This document shows positions 1-8,579 of a stretch of 64,000 bases of DNA, piece by piece. Both the position numbers and the translations under genes were made by a program. The stretch lies in the NCBI RefSeq assembly GCF_013201545.1, contig NZ_CP053746.1, positions 3,548,501-3,612,500 of the forward strand. The letters run 5' to 3'. The notes under the pieces were generated by a model. It was not told the origin of the DNA. It searched no databases and was given only the letters and a program-made list of their open reading frames with translations. Every line of letters starts with the position of its first letter. The stretch's first letter is position 1. The stretch is from Pseudomonas graminis. Lineage in GTDB: Bacteria > Pseudomonadota > Gammaproteobacteria > Pseudomonadales > Pseudomonadaceae.

Positions 1-226
1 AGATAGCGGGCAGCTCACTGGCTTGAGCGGCCAGGTCGCGACGAATCGCGCTGATCACCCATTCCAGCTGCACGGGGGTGTGCAGTTGAGCGTAGGACAC
101 GCAGCGGCGGATGTTGGTGCCTTCTTCGTTGCGCAGAGTCAACAGAACGCCACCGTCCGGACGCGGCTGGGTGGTGACTTCGAAATCGGAAAATACGGAT
201 GCGAATTTTTCTTGGATGAAAGTCAT
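1..226 (-). CDS. DUF3509 family protein (3' end cut by window)
   Basis: The reverse-strand frame opens with ATG at 226 (MTFIQEKFASVFSDFEV...) and runs off the window start, giving about 75 codons. The sequence, with a VTTQPRPDGGVLLTLRN core and an RRCVSYAQL segment, resembles the small soluble DUF3509 proteins found mainly in Pseudomonas, which are about 90 residues long and have no assigned function. Little of the family should be missing. The AT-rich bases at 290-350 upstream are the likely promoter region. Confidence 0.8.
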   Translation of the reverse strand, partial: MTFIQEKFASVFSDFEVTTQPRPDGGVLLTLRNEEGTNIRRCVSYAQLHTPVQLEWVISAIRRDLAAQASELPAI

Positions 227-711
227 GTCTAGAGGCTCCATTGCTCATGGGATAACAAGCTTGGAATGACTAGTGCAGTGACTGTGCCAGCTTTTGAGCT
301 TAAATAAATATCAATTAAATCAACGGTTTACAGATTTCTGAAAAATATTGCCTCGTGCAATATGCATGAATGCCGCTCGTGCATCCTGCAATTTACCGGA
401 GTGGGGAGTAGGGGATGGGTGTGGCGAGGGGAGCGCTTGCCCATTGCGGACATAACTGAGACAGCGGTATCCCGGATTTATTTCACTACGTTGCTGAAAT
501 TTTCGCAGCACACCGTTGGCCGCCCCTATCGGTCTGATTGAAACCGCTGACTGGGCGCCCGAAACTGAAGCTGACATTGTGGATGCCCATTGTGCGGTGG
601 CGCCATCAGTGGAACTAGACGCTTTGTCCAGGGCTCCTAGAGTGCCTGGCCTTAGATCGCCGCACCCGTTGATTGATCCCGCGCAATGCCTTGCGCTACT
701 GGAGTTATGTA
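227..711. other. Intergenic region between divergent genes
   Basis: Nothing convincingly coding is seen in these 485 bases. Bases 290-360 are clearly AT-rich and probably hold the promoter of the leftward DUF3509 gene. The rest has the GC content of coding DNA, but the short frames lack ribosome-binding sites and family-like sequence. Confidence 0.5.
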
Positions 712-1248
712 ATGTCTGAAGCCCCCAACACGCCCGGTTCTGCCACGCGCATGACAGACGAAGAAGCACTGGAGTTTGCCGAGCAGGTATTCGACCGGGC
801 CCGTGCCGGCGACGCCCCGATGCTCGACCGGCTGCTGGAAAACGGCTTGACCCCCAACCTTCGTAATCACAAAGGCGACACGCTGTTGATGCTGGCCAGC
901 TATCACGGTCATCAAGACGCCGTGCGTGTACTGCTCAAGCACAAGGCTGACCCCGAGTTGCGCAATGACAACGGTCAGAGCCCGATCGCAGGGGCTGCTT
1001 TCAAGGGCGATCTGGAAACCGTGAAGATCCTTGTCGAAGGCGGCGCAGATGTCGAAGGCGCATCGGCCGATGGTCGGACAGCATTGATGATGGCGGCGAT
1101 GTTCAACCGTACGGCCATCGTCGACTACCTGATCTCAAAGGGTGCCAATCCTCACATTCAGGATGCCAAGGGCGTTACTCCCTTGATGGCCGCGCAAACG
1201 ATGGGCGCGACCGAGACCGCCGAGCAGCTCACCCGTCTGGGGGCGTAA
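712..1248 (+). CDS. Ankyrin repeat domain protein
   Basis: 178 residues starting MSEAPNTPGSATRM. The ATG at 712 is chosen over an in-frame ATG at 673 because GGAG lies 7 bases before it. About four ankyrin repeats fill residues 45-175, with the usual G-T/S-LM-A, GH-VV-LL and GAD/N signatures (for example GDTLLMLASYHGHQDAVRVL and GRTALMMAAM). There is no signal peptide or membrane segment, so it is probably a cytosolic protein-binding scaffold. It resembles the AnkB-type proteins encoded beside catalase genes in Pseudomonas, but no catalase gene is present here and the partner is unknown. Confidence 0.85.
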   Translation: MSEAPNTPGSATRMTDEEALEFAEQVFDRARAGDAPMLDRLLENGLTPNLRNHKGDTLLMLASYHGHQDAVRVLLKHKADPELRNDNGQSPIAGAAFKGDLETVKILVEGGADVEGASADGRTALMMAAMFNRTAIVDYLISKGANPHIQDAKGVTPLMAAQTMGATETAEQLTRLGA

Positions 1249-1314
1249 GCGATAGAGGCGCGCAGCATTTCCAGCTATCCTGCGCGCCTGTTTCCTGCCC
1301 TCGGACGATCTGCC

Positions 1315-1839
1315 ATGAACGCTTCACTCATCGAATTCATCAGCAAGATCAGCTCCGGCTGCATGAGCGATGAAGAAATCGGAAAAATCGCCGACGAGGC
1401 CGCCCAGGCTTACGCCGACCCCGATGCATTCCTGACCGCCAATCCCGATATCAATTTTGACGACACGTTCCCGATCCCGCTGGGAGAGTGGGTTGTCATC
1501 GGCAGCCTCCCCGACACCGTCTTGCTTCAGGCCGATACCTATCCTGACCTGCTCACCGAGATCATGGCGTCGTTCGGCCCGAACGTTCCGTTCAATATCA
1601 AGCCCAAGCAACTGGTCAAGGCCGAGCCGCTGGTGGCGTTGAACCGCATTCAGGTGCAGCTTTCCAGCATGAACAAGGACATGGGCGGTTATGTGCTGAT
1701 GGACATCAGCGAGCCTCTGGACCATGTGTTGCAAACAGTGCTGGTCTACGGCACCGACGTTGAGCGGGTCATGGCCCTTGGCGTCGAGCTCGGGATATTG
1801 ATAGAGCCTGCGCTGGAGGCGCTCAAGGCGCAGATTTGA
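1315..1839 (+). CDS. Conserved hypothetical protein, acidic, 174 aa
   Basis: The frame MNASLIEFISKISSGCMSDEEIG... has good codon use and ends 66 bases after the ankyrin gene begins a gap. I do not recognise the family. It looks soluble and acidic, with a helical N-terminal third, a central segment with several prolines (IPLGEWVVIGSLPDTVLLQ) and no membrane segment or obvious catalytic motif. It may share a transcript with the ankyrin gene, which is on the same strand 66 bases upstream. Confidence 0.7.
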   Translation: MNASLIEFISKISSGCMSDEEIGKIADEAAQAYADPDAFLTANPDINFDDTFPIPLGEWVVIGSLPDTVLLQADTYPDLLTEIMASFGPNVPFNIKPKQLVKAEPLVALNRIQVQLSSMNKDMGGYVLMDISEPLDHVLQTVLVYGTDVERVMALGVELGILIEPALEALKAQI

Positions 1840-1948
1840 TCTTCGCCAGCGGCCTTTGCTGCGCCGCTAAATATCCCTGCCAACCCACGGAACCCTCATT
1901 GCAGGCCACCACTCTCAAGTGGGCAAGCCTTCAATAAGGAGCAACACC

Positions 1949-2140
1949 ATGGGTTCTACCTTCAACGGTCTGATTGGCCTCATTATTCTGGCGCTGGATA
2001 TCTGGGCCATCATCAACGTGCTGAAAAGCGGCGCGGAAACCGGGAAGAAAATTCTCTGGATTTTGCTGATTGTCATCCTGCCAGTGCTGGGCCTGATTAT
2101 CTGGGCAATCGCCGGCCCGCGTGGCAACGTGCGTATCTAG
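1949..2140 (+). CDS. PLDc_N domain small membrane protein
   Basis: 63 residues, MGSTFNGLIGLIILALDIWA..., with AAGGAG 8 bases before the ATG at 1949. There are two hydrophobic helices (residues about 6-24 and 33-56) joined by the short polar turn KSGAETGKK. This is the layout of PLDc_N (phospholipase D-nuclease N-terminal) peptides: LIxLLDIWAI...W.LLIVLLPVLGLIIW..AGPR. It is probably an inner-membrane peptide of unknown function. A strong terminator follows directly. Confidence 0.85.
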   Translation: MGSTFNGLIGLIILALDIWAIINVLKSGAETGKKILWILLIVILPVLGLIIWAIAGPRGNVRI

Positions 2141-2183
2141 TAACATGCATCTCTAGAAGCGCAGCTAGGCTTCAGAACACATG

Positions 2184-2216
2184 ACGCCCGACTGGCCTGG
2201 CCAGTCGGGCGTTTTT
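2184..2216 (+). terminator. Rho-independent terminator after the PLDc_N gene
   Basis: A 14-bp perfect stem (ACGCCCGACTGGCC with its complement at 2199-2212) is followed by a T run. It ends transcription from the 712-2140 block before speE. Confidence 0.9.
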
Positions 2217-2339
2217 GTCTGGGCGGATCACCCTCGCGCCACCACGACATTCGACCTGTCATGCTCCGCGACGTAGAATGCGCGCCTTCTTGTGGGCGGC
2301 CTGCCGTCCTGTCATCAGTAGTTATCGGGGACTCCCTCC

Positions 2340-3200
2340 ATGAGCGATTATCAAGAAACGTTGTACGAAGGCTACGGTCAGCGCTTTCGCATGGAAAAAA
2401 TGCTGCATGAAGTGCGCACCGAGCATCAGCATCTGGTGATTTTCCAGAACCCGCGCATGGGCCGCGTCATGGCGCTGGACGGCGTGATTCAGACCACTGA
2501 AGCCGACGAGTTCATCTATCACGAGATGCTCACCCACGTACCGATCCTGGCCCACGGCCGCGCCAAACGCGTCCTGATCATCGGCGGTGGCGATGGCGGC
2601 ATGCTGCGCGAAGTCGCCAAGCACGCGACGGTCGAGCACATCACCATGGTCGAGATCGACGGCACCGTGGTCGAGATGTGCAAGGAATACCTGCCGAATC
2701 ACTCCAAAGGCGCTTTCGATGATTCGCGTCTGAACCTGGTGATCGACGACGGCATGCGCTTTGTCGCCAACACCGAGGAAAAATTCGACGTCATCATTTC
2801 CGATTCGACTGACCCGATCGGGCCGGGCGAAGTGCTGTTCTCGGAGAACTTCTATCAAGCCTGCCATCGCTGCCTCAACGAAGGCGGCATTCTGGTCACG
2901 CAGAATGGCACGCCGTTCATGCAGCTGAGCGAAGTGCAGACCACGGCAGGGCGTATGAATGGCCTGTTTGCCGACTGGCATTTCTATCAGGCAGCGGTGC
3001 CCACCTATATTGGCGGCGCAATGACGTTCGCCTGGGGCTCGACGGATTCCCAGCATCGCAAGATTTCACTGGATACCTTGCATCAGCGATTCGCCGGCAG
3101 CGGCATCGTCACCCGTTACTACAACCCTGAGGTCCACATCGGGGCCTTCGCATTGCCGCAGTATGTGCTTCAGGCGATCAGCAAACCTAGCAACGCCTGA
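2340..3200 (+). CDS. speE: Spermidine synthase (polyamine aminopropyltransferase)
   Basis: 286 residues, the usual length. The enzyme transfers the aminopropyl group of decarboxylated S-adenosylmethionine to putrescine, giving spermidine and methylthioadenosine in the cytosol. Family hallmarks are visible in order: the N-terminal [13 protein letters not shown] strand region, the [11 protein letters not shown] nucleotide-binding loop near residue 85, the [10 protein letters not shown] acidic strand, the D(D)GM motif, and [15 protein letters not shown] with the catalytic-region Asp. It stands alone, and only a weak Shine-Dalgarno (GGGGA) precedes the start. No speD is present in the window. Confidence 0.95.
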   Translation: MSDYQETLYEGYGQRFRMEKMLHEVRTEHQHLVIFQNPRMGRVMALDGVIQTTEADEFIYHEMLTHVPILAHGRAKRVLIIGGGDGGMLREVAKHATVEHITMVEIDGTVVEMCKEYLPNHSKGAFDDSRLNLVIDDGMRFVANTEEKFDVIISDSTDPIGPGEVLFSENFYQACHRCLNEGGILVTQNGTPFMQLSEVQTTAGRMNGLFADWHFYQAAVPTYIGGAMTFAWGSTDSQHRKISLDTLHQRFAGSGIVTRYYNPEVHIGAFALPQYVLQAISKPSNA

Positions 3201-3211
3201 CGGCTGCTGGT

Positions 3212-3261
3212 GTTACGTAAACCTGACATCCCCGCCTCAATGTCAGGTTTGCGTAACTTTT
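3212..3261. terminator. Large inverted repeat after speE (terminator or operator)
   Basis: Two 18-base arms (3212-3229 and 3240-3257) pair with one G-U-type mismatch around a 10-base spacer, and TTTT follows. Placement just after the speE stop suggests a terminator, but the same site is only 70 bases before hipB, so an operator role is possible. Confidence 0.6.
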
Positions 3262-3293
3262 ACTTGCTCGTCACTCATGTCACGTATACCTTC

Positions 3294-3309
3294 CATTCAT
3301 TCTTGAATG
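3294..3309. promoter_or_regulatory. Dyad CATTCA-N4-TGAATG upstream of hipB, candidate HipB operator
   Basis: This is a perfect 6-base dyad 18 bases before the hipB start, where an autoregulatory antitoxin would bind. A looser GTCACG...CGTGAC pair encloses it (3280-3324). HipB proteins are known to repress their own operon; that this dyad is the site is inference. Confidence 0.4.
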
Positions 3310-3326
3310 TTATGCAGGCGTGACAA

Positions 3327-3578
3327 ATGGACGCGACGTTATTGCTCGAACGTCTGGGCCGTCAGATCGAGGAAATGCGCAAATCCCGCGGCCTTACTCA
3401 GGTTCAGCTGGCCTACCAGTCGGGCATGACTCGGCAAAAGCTCGCCGAAGTTGAAAAAGGCAGCCCGACCGTGGCGGTGAATTTCTACGCCAAGGTCCTG
3501 GCCGCGTTGAATGCCGAGATAAAAGTCGTCTCCGCCCGACGCCCGACCTTTGAAGAGCTGCGCGAGGTGTTCCAGTGA
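3327..3578 (+). CDS. hipB: HipB-type antitoxin, XRE helix-turn-helix
   Basis: 83 residues. An XRE helix-turn-helix occupies residues about 8-62 (IEEMRKSRGLTQVQLAYQSGMTRQKLAEVEKG). The length, the C-terminal tail EELREVF and the gene immediately downstream fit the DNA-binding antitoxin of a HipBA module. It would bind and inhibit HipA and repress the shared promoter. The stop overlaps the hipA start (GTGA at 3575-3578), so the pair is translationally coupled. Confidence 0.85.
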   Translation: MDATLLLERLGRQIEEMRKSRGLTQVQLAYQSGMTRQKLAEVEKGSPTVAVNFYAKVLAALNAEIKVVSARRPTFEELREVFQ

Positions 3579-4786
3579 AACCGCTGGATCGCGTACGCAT
3601 TTTTACCCCGGAGGGTGAGAGCGGTGAGCTGTCGGCAGCGGAGTCAGGCGACTACCTGTTTCGCTACGGCCTGGACGCGAGTCCGGCGGCGCAGATCAGC
3701 CTGACCATGGGCGTGCGCGATGCGGCCTACGTATCGCGCAGCCTGCACCCGGTTTTCCAGATGAACCTGCCCGAAGGCTTCGTGCTGGAACAGTTGCGCA
3801 ATCGCCTCGCCAAAACCACACCCATCAATCCCATGCTGCTGATGGCATTGACCGGCAGCGGTTCGCCGGTCGGCCGCGTGGCCGTGGCTTCGCCCATGAT
3901 CGACGACTTGCTGGGTGGTGCGGGCCCGGTCGCAGGCAAAAGCCTGGGCCAGATACTCAGCTGGGACGGGACGCAGGATCTGTTTGCCGAACTGGTCGAT
4001 CAGTACATTTTGCGCACGGGGATTTCAGGCGTTCAGCCCAAGGTCATCGTGCCCGACTCGGACTTTGTCACGGACCCGAAAGCCACGCTGTTGATGCCCG
4101 AATTGATCGTCAAGTCGGGGAGGGCGGACTTCCCAGGGCTGGCCGTCAATGAGTACGTGTGCATGGACGCTGCGCGCAGAGCCGGCATACCGGTACCGGA
4201 ATTTTATCTGTCGGATAATCGCCAGCTGTTCGTGATGCGCCGTTTTGATCGGGACGCTGAGCAACGCGCCATCGGCTTCGAGGACATGGCCGTGCTGATG
4301 GGCCTGGGCACGGAACAGAAATACGATTCGAGCTACGAAAACATCGCCAAGGCCATTCGCCTGTTTTGCGCGCCGGAGCAGGTGCGTGATTCGCTGGACC
4401 AGTTCTTCGACATCGTTGCGCTCAGTTGCATGGTCGGCAACGGCGATGCGCACCTGAAGAACTTCGGGGTGCTGTACCGCGATCCTTTGGGGGCAGACGC
4501 ACGACTGGCCCCGGCCTACGACATCGTCAATACCACCGCGTATATAAAGGATGACGCGCTTGCCCTGCGCCTGGATGGCTCGAAAAGCCTGTTCGGTTCA
4601 AGGCTAGGCATCCTGACCCTGGCGTCGACCTGTGACATCCGCAAACCGAACCTGCGCATCGCGCGGCTGATCGCGGCAGTGCAGGCGTCGCTGCAGGACA
4701 ACGCCTCGCTCAGCACCCATGCACCTCATGTTTTCGAAGCCATCGAACACGCCGTCGAGCGGTATGCCCAGACATTCAAGGTTTGA
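3575..4786 (+). CDS. hipA: HipA-family serine/threonine kinase toxin
   Basis: 403 residues from a GTG start overlapping hipB by 4 bases. HipA toxins phosphorylate a cytosolic target (in E. coli the glutamyl-tRNA synthetase), arresting translation and promoting persistence. The N-terminal subdomain (residues 1-100) is in the same chain. The kinase core shows SGVQPKVIV (phosphate-loop region near 150), VMRRFDR, NGDAHLKNFGVLY (catalytic Asp and Asn) and the metal-binding Asp in APAYDIVNT. All key residues are intact, so it should be active. The substrate is not predictable from sequence. Confidence 0.9.
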   Translation: MKPLDRVRIFTPEGESGELSAAESGDYLFRYGLDASPAAQISLTMGVRDAAYVSRSLHPVFQMNLPEGFVLEQLRNRLAKTTPINPMLLMALTGSGSPVGRVAVASPMIDDLLGGAGPVAGKSLGQILSWDGTQDLFAELVDQYILRTGISGVQPKVIVPDSDFVTDPKATLLMPELIVKSGRADFPGLAVNEYVCMDAARRAGIPVPEFYLSDNRQLFVMRRFDRDAEQRAIGFEDMAVLMGLGTEQKYDSSYENIAKAIRLFCAPEQVRDSLDQFFDIVALSCMVGNGDAHLKNFGVLYRDPLGADARLAPAYDIVNTTAYIKDDALALRLDGSKSLFGSRLGILTLASTCDIRKPNLRIARLIAAVQASLQDNASLSTHAPHVFEAIEHAVERYAQTFKV

Positions 4787-5057
4787 GCGCCATTGAGGGC
4801 TTTGTAAGAAAATATGAGAGGCGGCATTAATGAACGGAATTTTCACCGTTTCTTCGGGAAGATTCGCGCCGTCTCAAGCCCGGCACCTGATTGAGGTAAA
4901 TGTTTGTACCGATCCGTCATGAAGAATGCGCGGCATCGGTGGTAAACCGCGGAGGTTCACGTAATATTTGGCCCCCGCAGCCCGGACCGGCATTTTCGAT
5001 GCGGTCGGGCGCACAGCTTTTTGAACCTAAACCTGAATCCAACGGATCCCACAACAC

Positions 5058-7130
5058 ATGGCCAAAACGGACGCCCCGGCGCGCGCGCCGCAACCTACCG
5101 TCAAATCGCACCTGGCCTATACGCTCCTGAGCGGCCTGGTGCTGATGGTCCTGTACACCCTTTTGCGCGTTGCGCTGCTGGTCTATAACCGCGAAGGCAT
5201 CGGCGCGACGCCGGCTTCGACGTTCGTCGAGGCGTTCGGCAATGGCCTGCGATTCGATCTGCGTCTGGTCGTGTACATCCTGATTCCCCTTCTGCTGTCG
5301 CTGTTCAGCGCGCGCATGATGGCGGCCCGTGGGGTGTTTCGCTTCTGGCTGACGCTGGTTGCAAGCCTGACCGCGTTCTTCGGCCTGATGGAGATGGATT
5401 TCTACCGTGAATTCCACCAGCGCCTGAATGGCCTGGTTTTCCAGTATGTCAAAGAAGACCCGAAAACCGTTCTGAGCATGATCTGGTACGGCTATCCGGT
5501 GGTTCGCTATCTGCTGGCCTGGGCACTGCTGACCTGGCTGCTGAGCCTGGTCTTCAAAGGGGTTGATCGCCTGACCCGGCCCCGTGGCGGCTTCAACGTT
5601 GCCAGCGCCGACAACCGCGTGGTCGCGCCGCTGTACAAGCGCGCCGTGGTTTTTCTGCTGTGTCTGGTGGTGGCCGTCATCGCCGCTCGCGGCACCCTGC
5701 GTCAGGGCCCGCCGCTGCGTTGGGGCGATGCTTACACCACTGAATCCAACTTCGCCAACACCCTGGGCCTGAACGGCACGTTGACGCTGATCGCGGCGGC
5801 CAAGAGCCGGATGTCCGAGGACCGTGACAACATCTGGAAAGCGACCTTGCCTCAGGCCGAAGCCCAGCAGATCGTCCGCGACATGCTGCTGACCGCCAAC
5901 GACAAGCTGATCGATCCAGAAAAAGCTGCGGTGCGTCGCGATTTCACGCCGCCGGCGGCCAACACGCTGCCGATCAAGAACGTCGTCGTGATCCTGATGG
6001 AAAGTTTCGCTGGCCATTCCGTGGGGGCGCTGGGTGATGAATCAAACATCACACCTTACTTCGACAAACTGTCCCAGGAAGGTCTGCTGTTCGATCGTTT
6101 CTTCTCCAATGGCACGCACACCCATCAGGGCATGTTCGCGACCATGGCATGCTTCCCGAACCTGCCGGGCTTCGAGTACCTGATGCAGACGCCGGAAGGC
6201 AGTCACAAGCTGTCCGGTCTGCCGCAGCTGCTCAGCGCGCGCAAGTATGACGACGTTTACGTCTACAACGGTGACTTCGCCTGGGATAACCAGTCCGGCT
6301 TCTTCAGCAACCAGGGCATGACCAACTTCATTGGCCGCAATGACTTCGTGAATCCGGTGTTCTCGGACCCGACCTGGGGTGTGTCCGACCAGGACATGTT
6401 CGACCGTGGCGCCGAAGAACTGAAAGCCCGCGAAGCCAAAGGCAAGCCGTTCTATGCCTTACTGCAAACCCTGTCCAACCACACGCCGTACGCACTGCCG
6501 GCCAATCTGCCGGTCGAGCGCGTGACCGGGCATGGCACCCTGGATGAACACCTCACCGCCATGCGTTATTCGGACTGGGCGCTGGGTCAGTTCTTCGAGA
6601 AGGCCAAGAAAGAGCCGTACTACAAAGACACGCTGTTTGTGGTCGTCGGTGACCACGGCTTCGGCAACAACGAGCAGATCACCGAGATGGACCTGGGCCG
6701 CTTCAACGTGCCGATGCTGATGATCGCCCCGGGCCTGCAAGACAAGTTCGGCAAGCGCAACAGCATCGTCGGCACGCAGATCGACATCGTGCCGACTATC
6801 ATGGGCCGCCTGGGTGGCGACACCGTGCACCAGTGCTGGGGCCGCGACTTGCTCAATCTGCCGGCGGGAGACGAGGGCTTCGGTGTGATCAAGCCATCGG
6901 GCAGCGAGCAGACCGTGGCGCTGGTCACCGGCAACCGGATCCTGATCGAACCCAAGGAAATGGAGCCGAAGGTCTACAGCTACGAGTTGGGCACCAAGCC
7001 CCACGCCGAGCTGATGCCGAATGCGCCCGACGTCACCGAGTTGCGCAAGAAGCTCGACAGCTTCCTGCAGACCGCGACCAGGAGCCTGCTGGACAACACG
7101 GCAGGGGTCAAAGACGCCAAGCCACAATAA
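5058..7130 (+). CDS. LTA synthase family membrane protein (sulfatase-fold phosphoglycerol transferase-like)
   Basis: 690 residues. Four to five membrane helices lie in residues about 20-215, followed by a large periplasmic sulfatase/alkaline-phosphatase-fold domain (about 255-610). Visible signatures are VVVILMESFAGHS (metal-ligand Glu), GTHTHQGMFATMACFPNLPG (nucleophile Thr region), ALLQTLSNHTPY and VVVGDHGFGN (metal-ligand Asp-His). Gram-negative relatives act on envelope glycans or lipids, for example by adding phosphoglycerol or phosphoethanolamine. The substrate here is unknown because Pseudomonas lacks lipoteichoic acid. The gene is monocistronic, with 271 bases of featureless upstream DNA and a strong terminator after it. 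Confidence 0.9.
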   Translation: MAKTDAPARAPQPTVKSHLAYTLLSGLVLMVLYTLLRVALLVYNREGIGATPASTFVEAFGNGLRFDLRLVVYILIPLLLSLFSARMMAARGVFRFWLTLVASLTAFFGLMEMDFYREFHQRLNGLVFQYVKEDPKTVLSMIWYGYPVVRYLLAWALLTWLLSLVFKGVDRLTRPRGGFNVASADNRVVAPLYKRAVVFLLCLVVAVIAARGTLRQGPPLRWGDAYTTESNFANTLGLNGTLTLIAAAKSRMSEDRDNIWKATLPQAEAQQIVRDMLLTANDKLIDPEKAAVRRDFTPPAANTLPIKNVVVILMESFAGHSVGALGDESNITPYFDKLSQEGLLFDRFFSNGTHTHQGMFATMACFPNLPGFEYLMQTPEGSHKLSGLPQLLSARKYDDVYVYNGDFAWDNQSGFFSNQGMTNFIGRNDFVNPVFSDPTWGVSDQDMFDRGAEELKAREAKGKPFYALLQTLSNHTPYALPANLPVERVTGHGTLDEHLTAMRYSDWALGQFFEKAKKEPYYKDTLFVVVGDHGFGNNEQITEMDLGRFNVPMLMIAPGLQDKFGKRNSIVGTQIDIVPTIMGRLGGDTVHQCWGRDLLNLPAGDEGFGVIKPSGSEQTVALVTGNRILIEPKEMEPKVYSYELGTKPHAELMPNAPDVTELRKKLDSFLQTATRSLLDNTAGVKDAKPQ

Positions 7131-7147
7131 CGGCAGCCACATGAAAA

Positions 7148-7173
7148 ACGCCCCGAGACCGGGGCGTTTTTTT
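7148..7173 (+). terminator. Rho-independent terminator
   Basis: The stem ACGCCCCG / CGGGGCGT with an AGAC loop and a T run lies 17 bases after the LTA-synthase-like gene. Confidence 0.92.
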
Positions 7174-7299
7174 GGGGCCGCGCATTATGAGTTGAAGCTA
7201 TGAAGCTCCGGCGTGCGCTGACGATTCGGGTTGAACGTCGTTGCGCCGCAAGGGTCAAGATCAACAGGCTGTAGTCAGGCCTTTACTGAGGAGACATTG

Positions 7300-7536
7300 A
7301 TGAAAGTGTGGACTATTTCGTTTCTGGACAAAGACGGTGTGCAGCAAACCCTCGATCTTGAATCCGATCACCGTCCCAGTGAAGAAGAGGCTGCGCAGCA
7401 ACTCCGTCCGATCCTGTTTCCGGTCGCCAGTGATCTTGATCTGATCGACCTCGACGGTCGCACTGCCGAGCCCACCGTGAAGACACTCAAAGAGCAGAAC
7501 GCGGTACAGATCATCTCCATCGTCGAGGCTTCGTAA
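7300..7536 (+). CDS. Hypothetical protein, 78 aa
   Basis: The ATG at 7300 has GAGGAG 6 bases upstream, which rules out the earlier in-frame ATG at 7231. The product MKVWTISFLDKDGVQQTLDLE... is small, acidic and soluble, with an alternating strand pattern at the N-terminus and no motif I recognise. It stands alone between two terminator- or gap-bounded genes. Codon use and the ribosome-binding site support a real gene. Confidence 0.7.
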   Translation: MKVWTISFLDKDGVQQTLDLESDHRPSEEEAAQQLRPILFPVASDLDLIDLDGRTAEPTVKTLKEQNAVQIISIVEAS

Positions 7537-7785
7537 GAAGCCTGCATTTCACGGCATCCTGCCAATTGGCAACGCGCTATCAATGGGCGTACTCTGCCAG
7601 CGAGGTCGGTGATGCATCTACCCGAGTCCGCTCGCGTACGTATGCCCGTTTTGTAAAGCGCACCGGCCTTGTCAGCGACATGCTTGAGTCCCGGGCGGCA
7701 GATGACCTGCCGCTACACGCCTCGCCCTCGAGGGGTGTTTCGGGATAGTTGAAACTCTATCTATCGTTGCATAGGAGGACGTTTC

Positions 7786-8124
7786 ATGAGCACAGCCTAT
7801 CAAGAAGACGTCAGCAGCCATGTTCTGCGCTGCATGAAAGAAGGCGGTTTCGACTTCGCACGCATTCACCCCATTGAGTTCTATGCCACCTTTCCGGATG
7901 AGGACCGGGCGCGTCAGGCTGCGGAAAAATTTCGTGGCGAGTCAGTCAATGTCCAGCTCAATGCACTGGAAGACGGTGCCTGGCACCTGGAACTGAGCAA
8001 AGTGATGTACGCCACCTACGACGGGATAGGCGATTTCGAGCAGGATTTCCAGACCGCGATTGTCGGCCTGGACGGGGAGGTCGAAGGCTGGGGCGTCAAA
8101 CAGGTACTCCAGCGCCTTCATTGA
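7786..8124 (+). CDS. rraB: Ribonuclease E inhibitor RraB family protein
   Basis: 112 residues after a GGAGGA site. The sequence MSTAYQEDVSSHVLRCMKEGG..., with the IEFYATFPDEDRARQAAEKF core and the C-terminal EVEGWGVKQV, fits the RraB/DUF695-like fold of about 110-140 residues. RraB binds RNase E and alters which transcripts the degradosome cleaves. It is a single gene; 7537-7785 upstream holds its promoter but no clear boxes. The family assignment is by resemblance of the core and C-terminus, so the specific regulatory role is inferred. Confidence 0.8.
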   Translation: MSTAYQEDVSSHVLRCMKEGGFDFARIHPIEFYATFPDEDRARQAAEKFRGESVNVQLNALEDGAWHLELSKVMYATYDGIGDFEQDFQTAIVGLDGEVEGWGVKQVLQRLH

Positions 8125-8221
8125 CATTGAGGCGCTGACGCCATTGCGCCGATCTTCAAACGCTGTCTCCCGGCTCCACGACAAAAGTGGGGCGGGAGAT
8201 GCACCGAGCTGAATCACAGGC

Positions 8222-8249
8222 AAAAAAAAGCCGCTCTCTTGGGAGCGGC
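8222..8249 (-). terminator. Rho-independent terminator, leftward
   Basis: The stem GCCGCTC (8230-8236) / GAGCGGC (8243-8249) is followed on the minus strand by eight T residues. On the plus strand there is no T run, so it serves leftward transcription. Confidence 0.75.
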
Positions 8250-8342
8250 GGAAAGGGAATATCGGTTGTCTGCAGCGATGCTGCGAATAAGGTTTTGTAG
8301 CCAATCGCCTTGTGTGATCCGGCGGGTTGGTCTGCGGTATGG
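8229..8342 (-). ncRNA. Candidate minus-strand small RNA ending at a strong terminator
   Basis: On the minus strand a CATAAT box (about 8349-8354) could start an RNA near 8342. It would run through a GCAGC-ATC-GCTGC hairpin and end at the GCCGCTC/GAGCGGC stem followed by eight U residues. No leftward protein gene lies upstream to need that terminator. The -35 is poor, the start is a guess, and I do not recognise the RNA. Confidence 0.35.
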
Positions 8343-8493
8343 GGCGATTATGCTCAGCTCACGTACCGCGCGGAAATGAACTCTGGCTATGCGCGCGATA
8401 GTTTTTCCAAGCGCGGGACGCTTCGCCATGGAGCGTCAGGTAACAGGTCAGGGCGCATCGCGCACAGGAATGGTGCGAGCGCTCCGGCTCTTT

Positions 8494-8511
8494 AAATCAA
8501 CCCGTTGATTT
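8494..8511. promoter_or_regulatory. Perfect dyad upstream of the ATP-grasp trio
   Basis: AAATCAAC-CC-GTTGATTT is a perfect 8-base dyad 69 bases before the ATG at 8580, a typical operator position. No regulator gene adjoins it. Confidence 0.35.
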
Positions 8512-8579
8512 TCAAGCGTTTATGCCGATGGCACGGGCCTTGCGAAGGCTCTGGTGTCCATGGTGACAAGGAGTACGGC

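Larger units (their letters stand above)
8125..8579. other. Intergenic region with a leftward terminator and possible small RNA
   Basis: No coding gene is convincing in these 455 bases. They contain the leftward terminator and small-RNA candidate described separately, and a perfect dyad AAATCAAC-CC-GTTGATTT at 8494-8511 upstream of the ATP-grasp gene. Confidence 0.5.

Noticed and set aside
516..719. 67-codon frame before the ankyrin gene
   Set aside because: No ribosome-binding site and no family-like sequence. It overlaps the real ATG region of the ankyrin gene.
4917..6017. Minus-strand open frame (366 codons) opposite the LTA-synthase-like gene
   Set aside because: Extreme Gln/His/Arg content and no motifs mark it as a shadow of the plus-strand gene.
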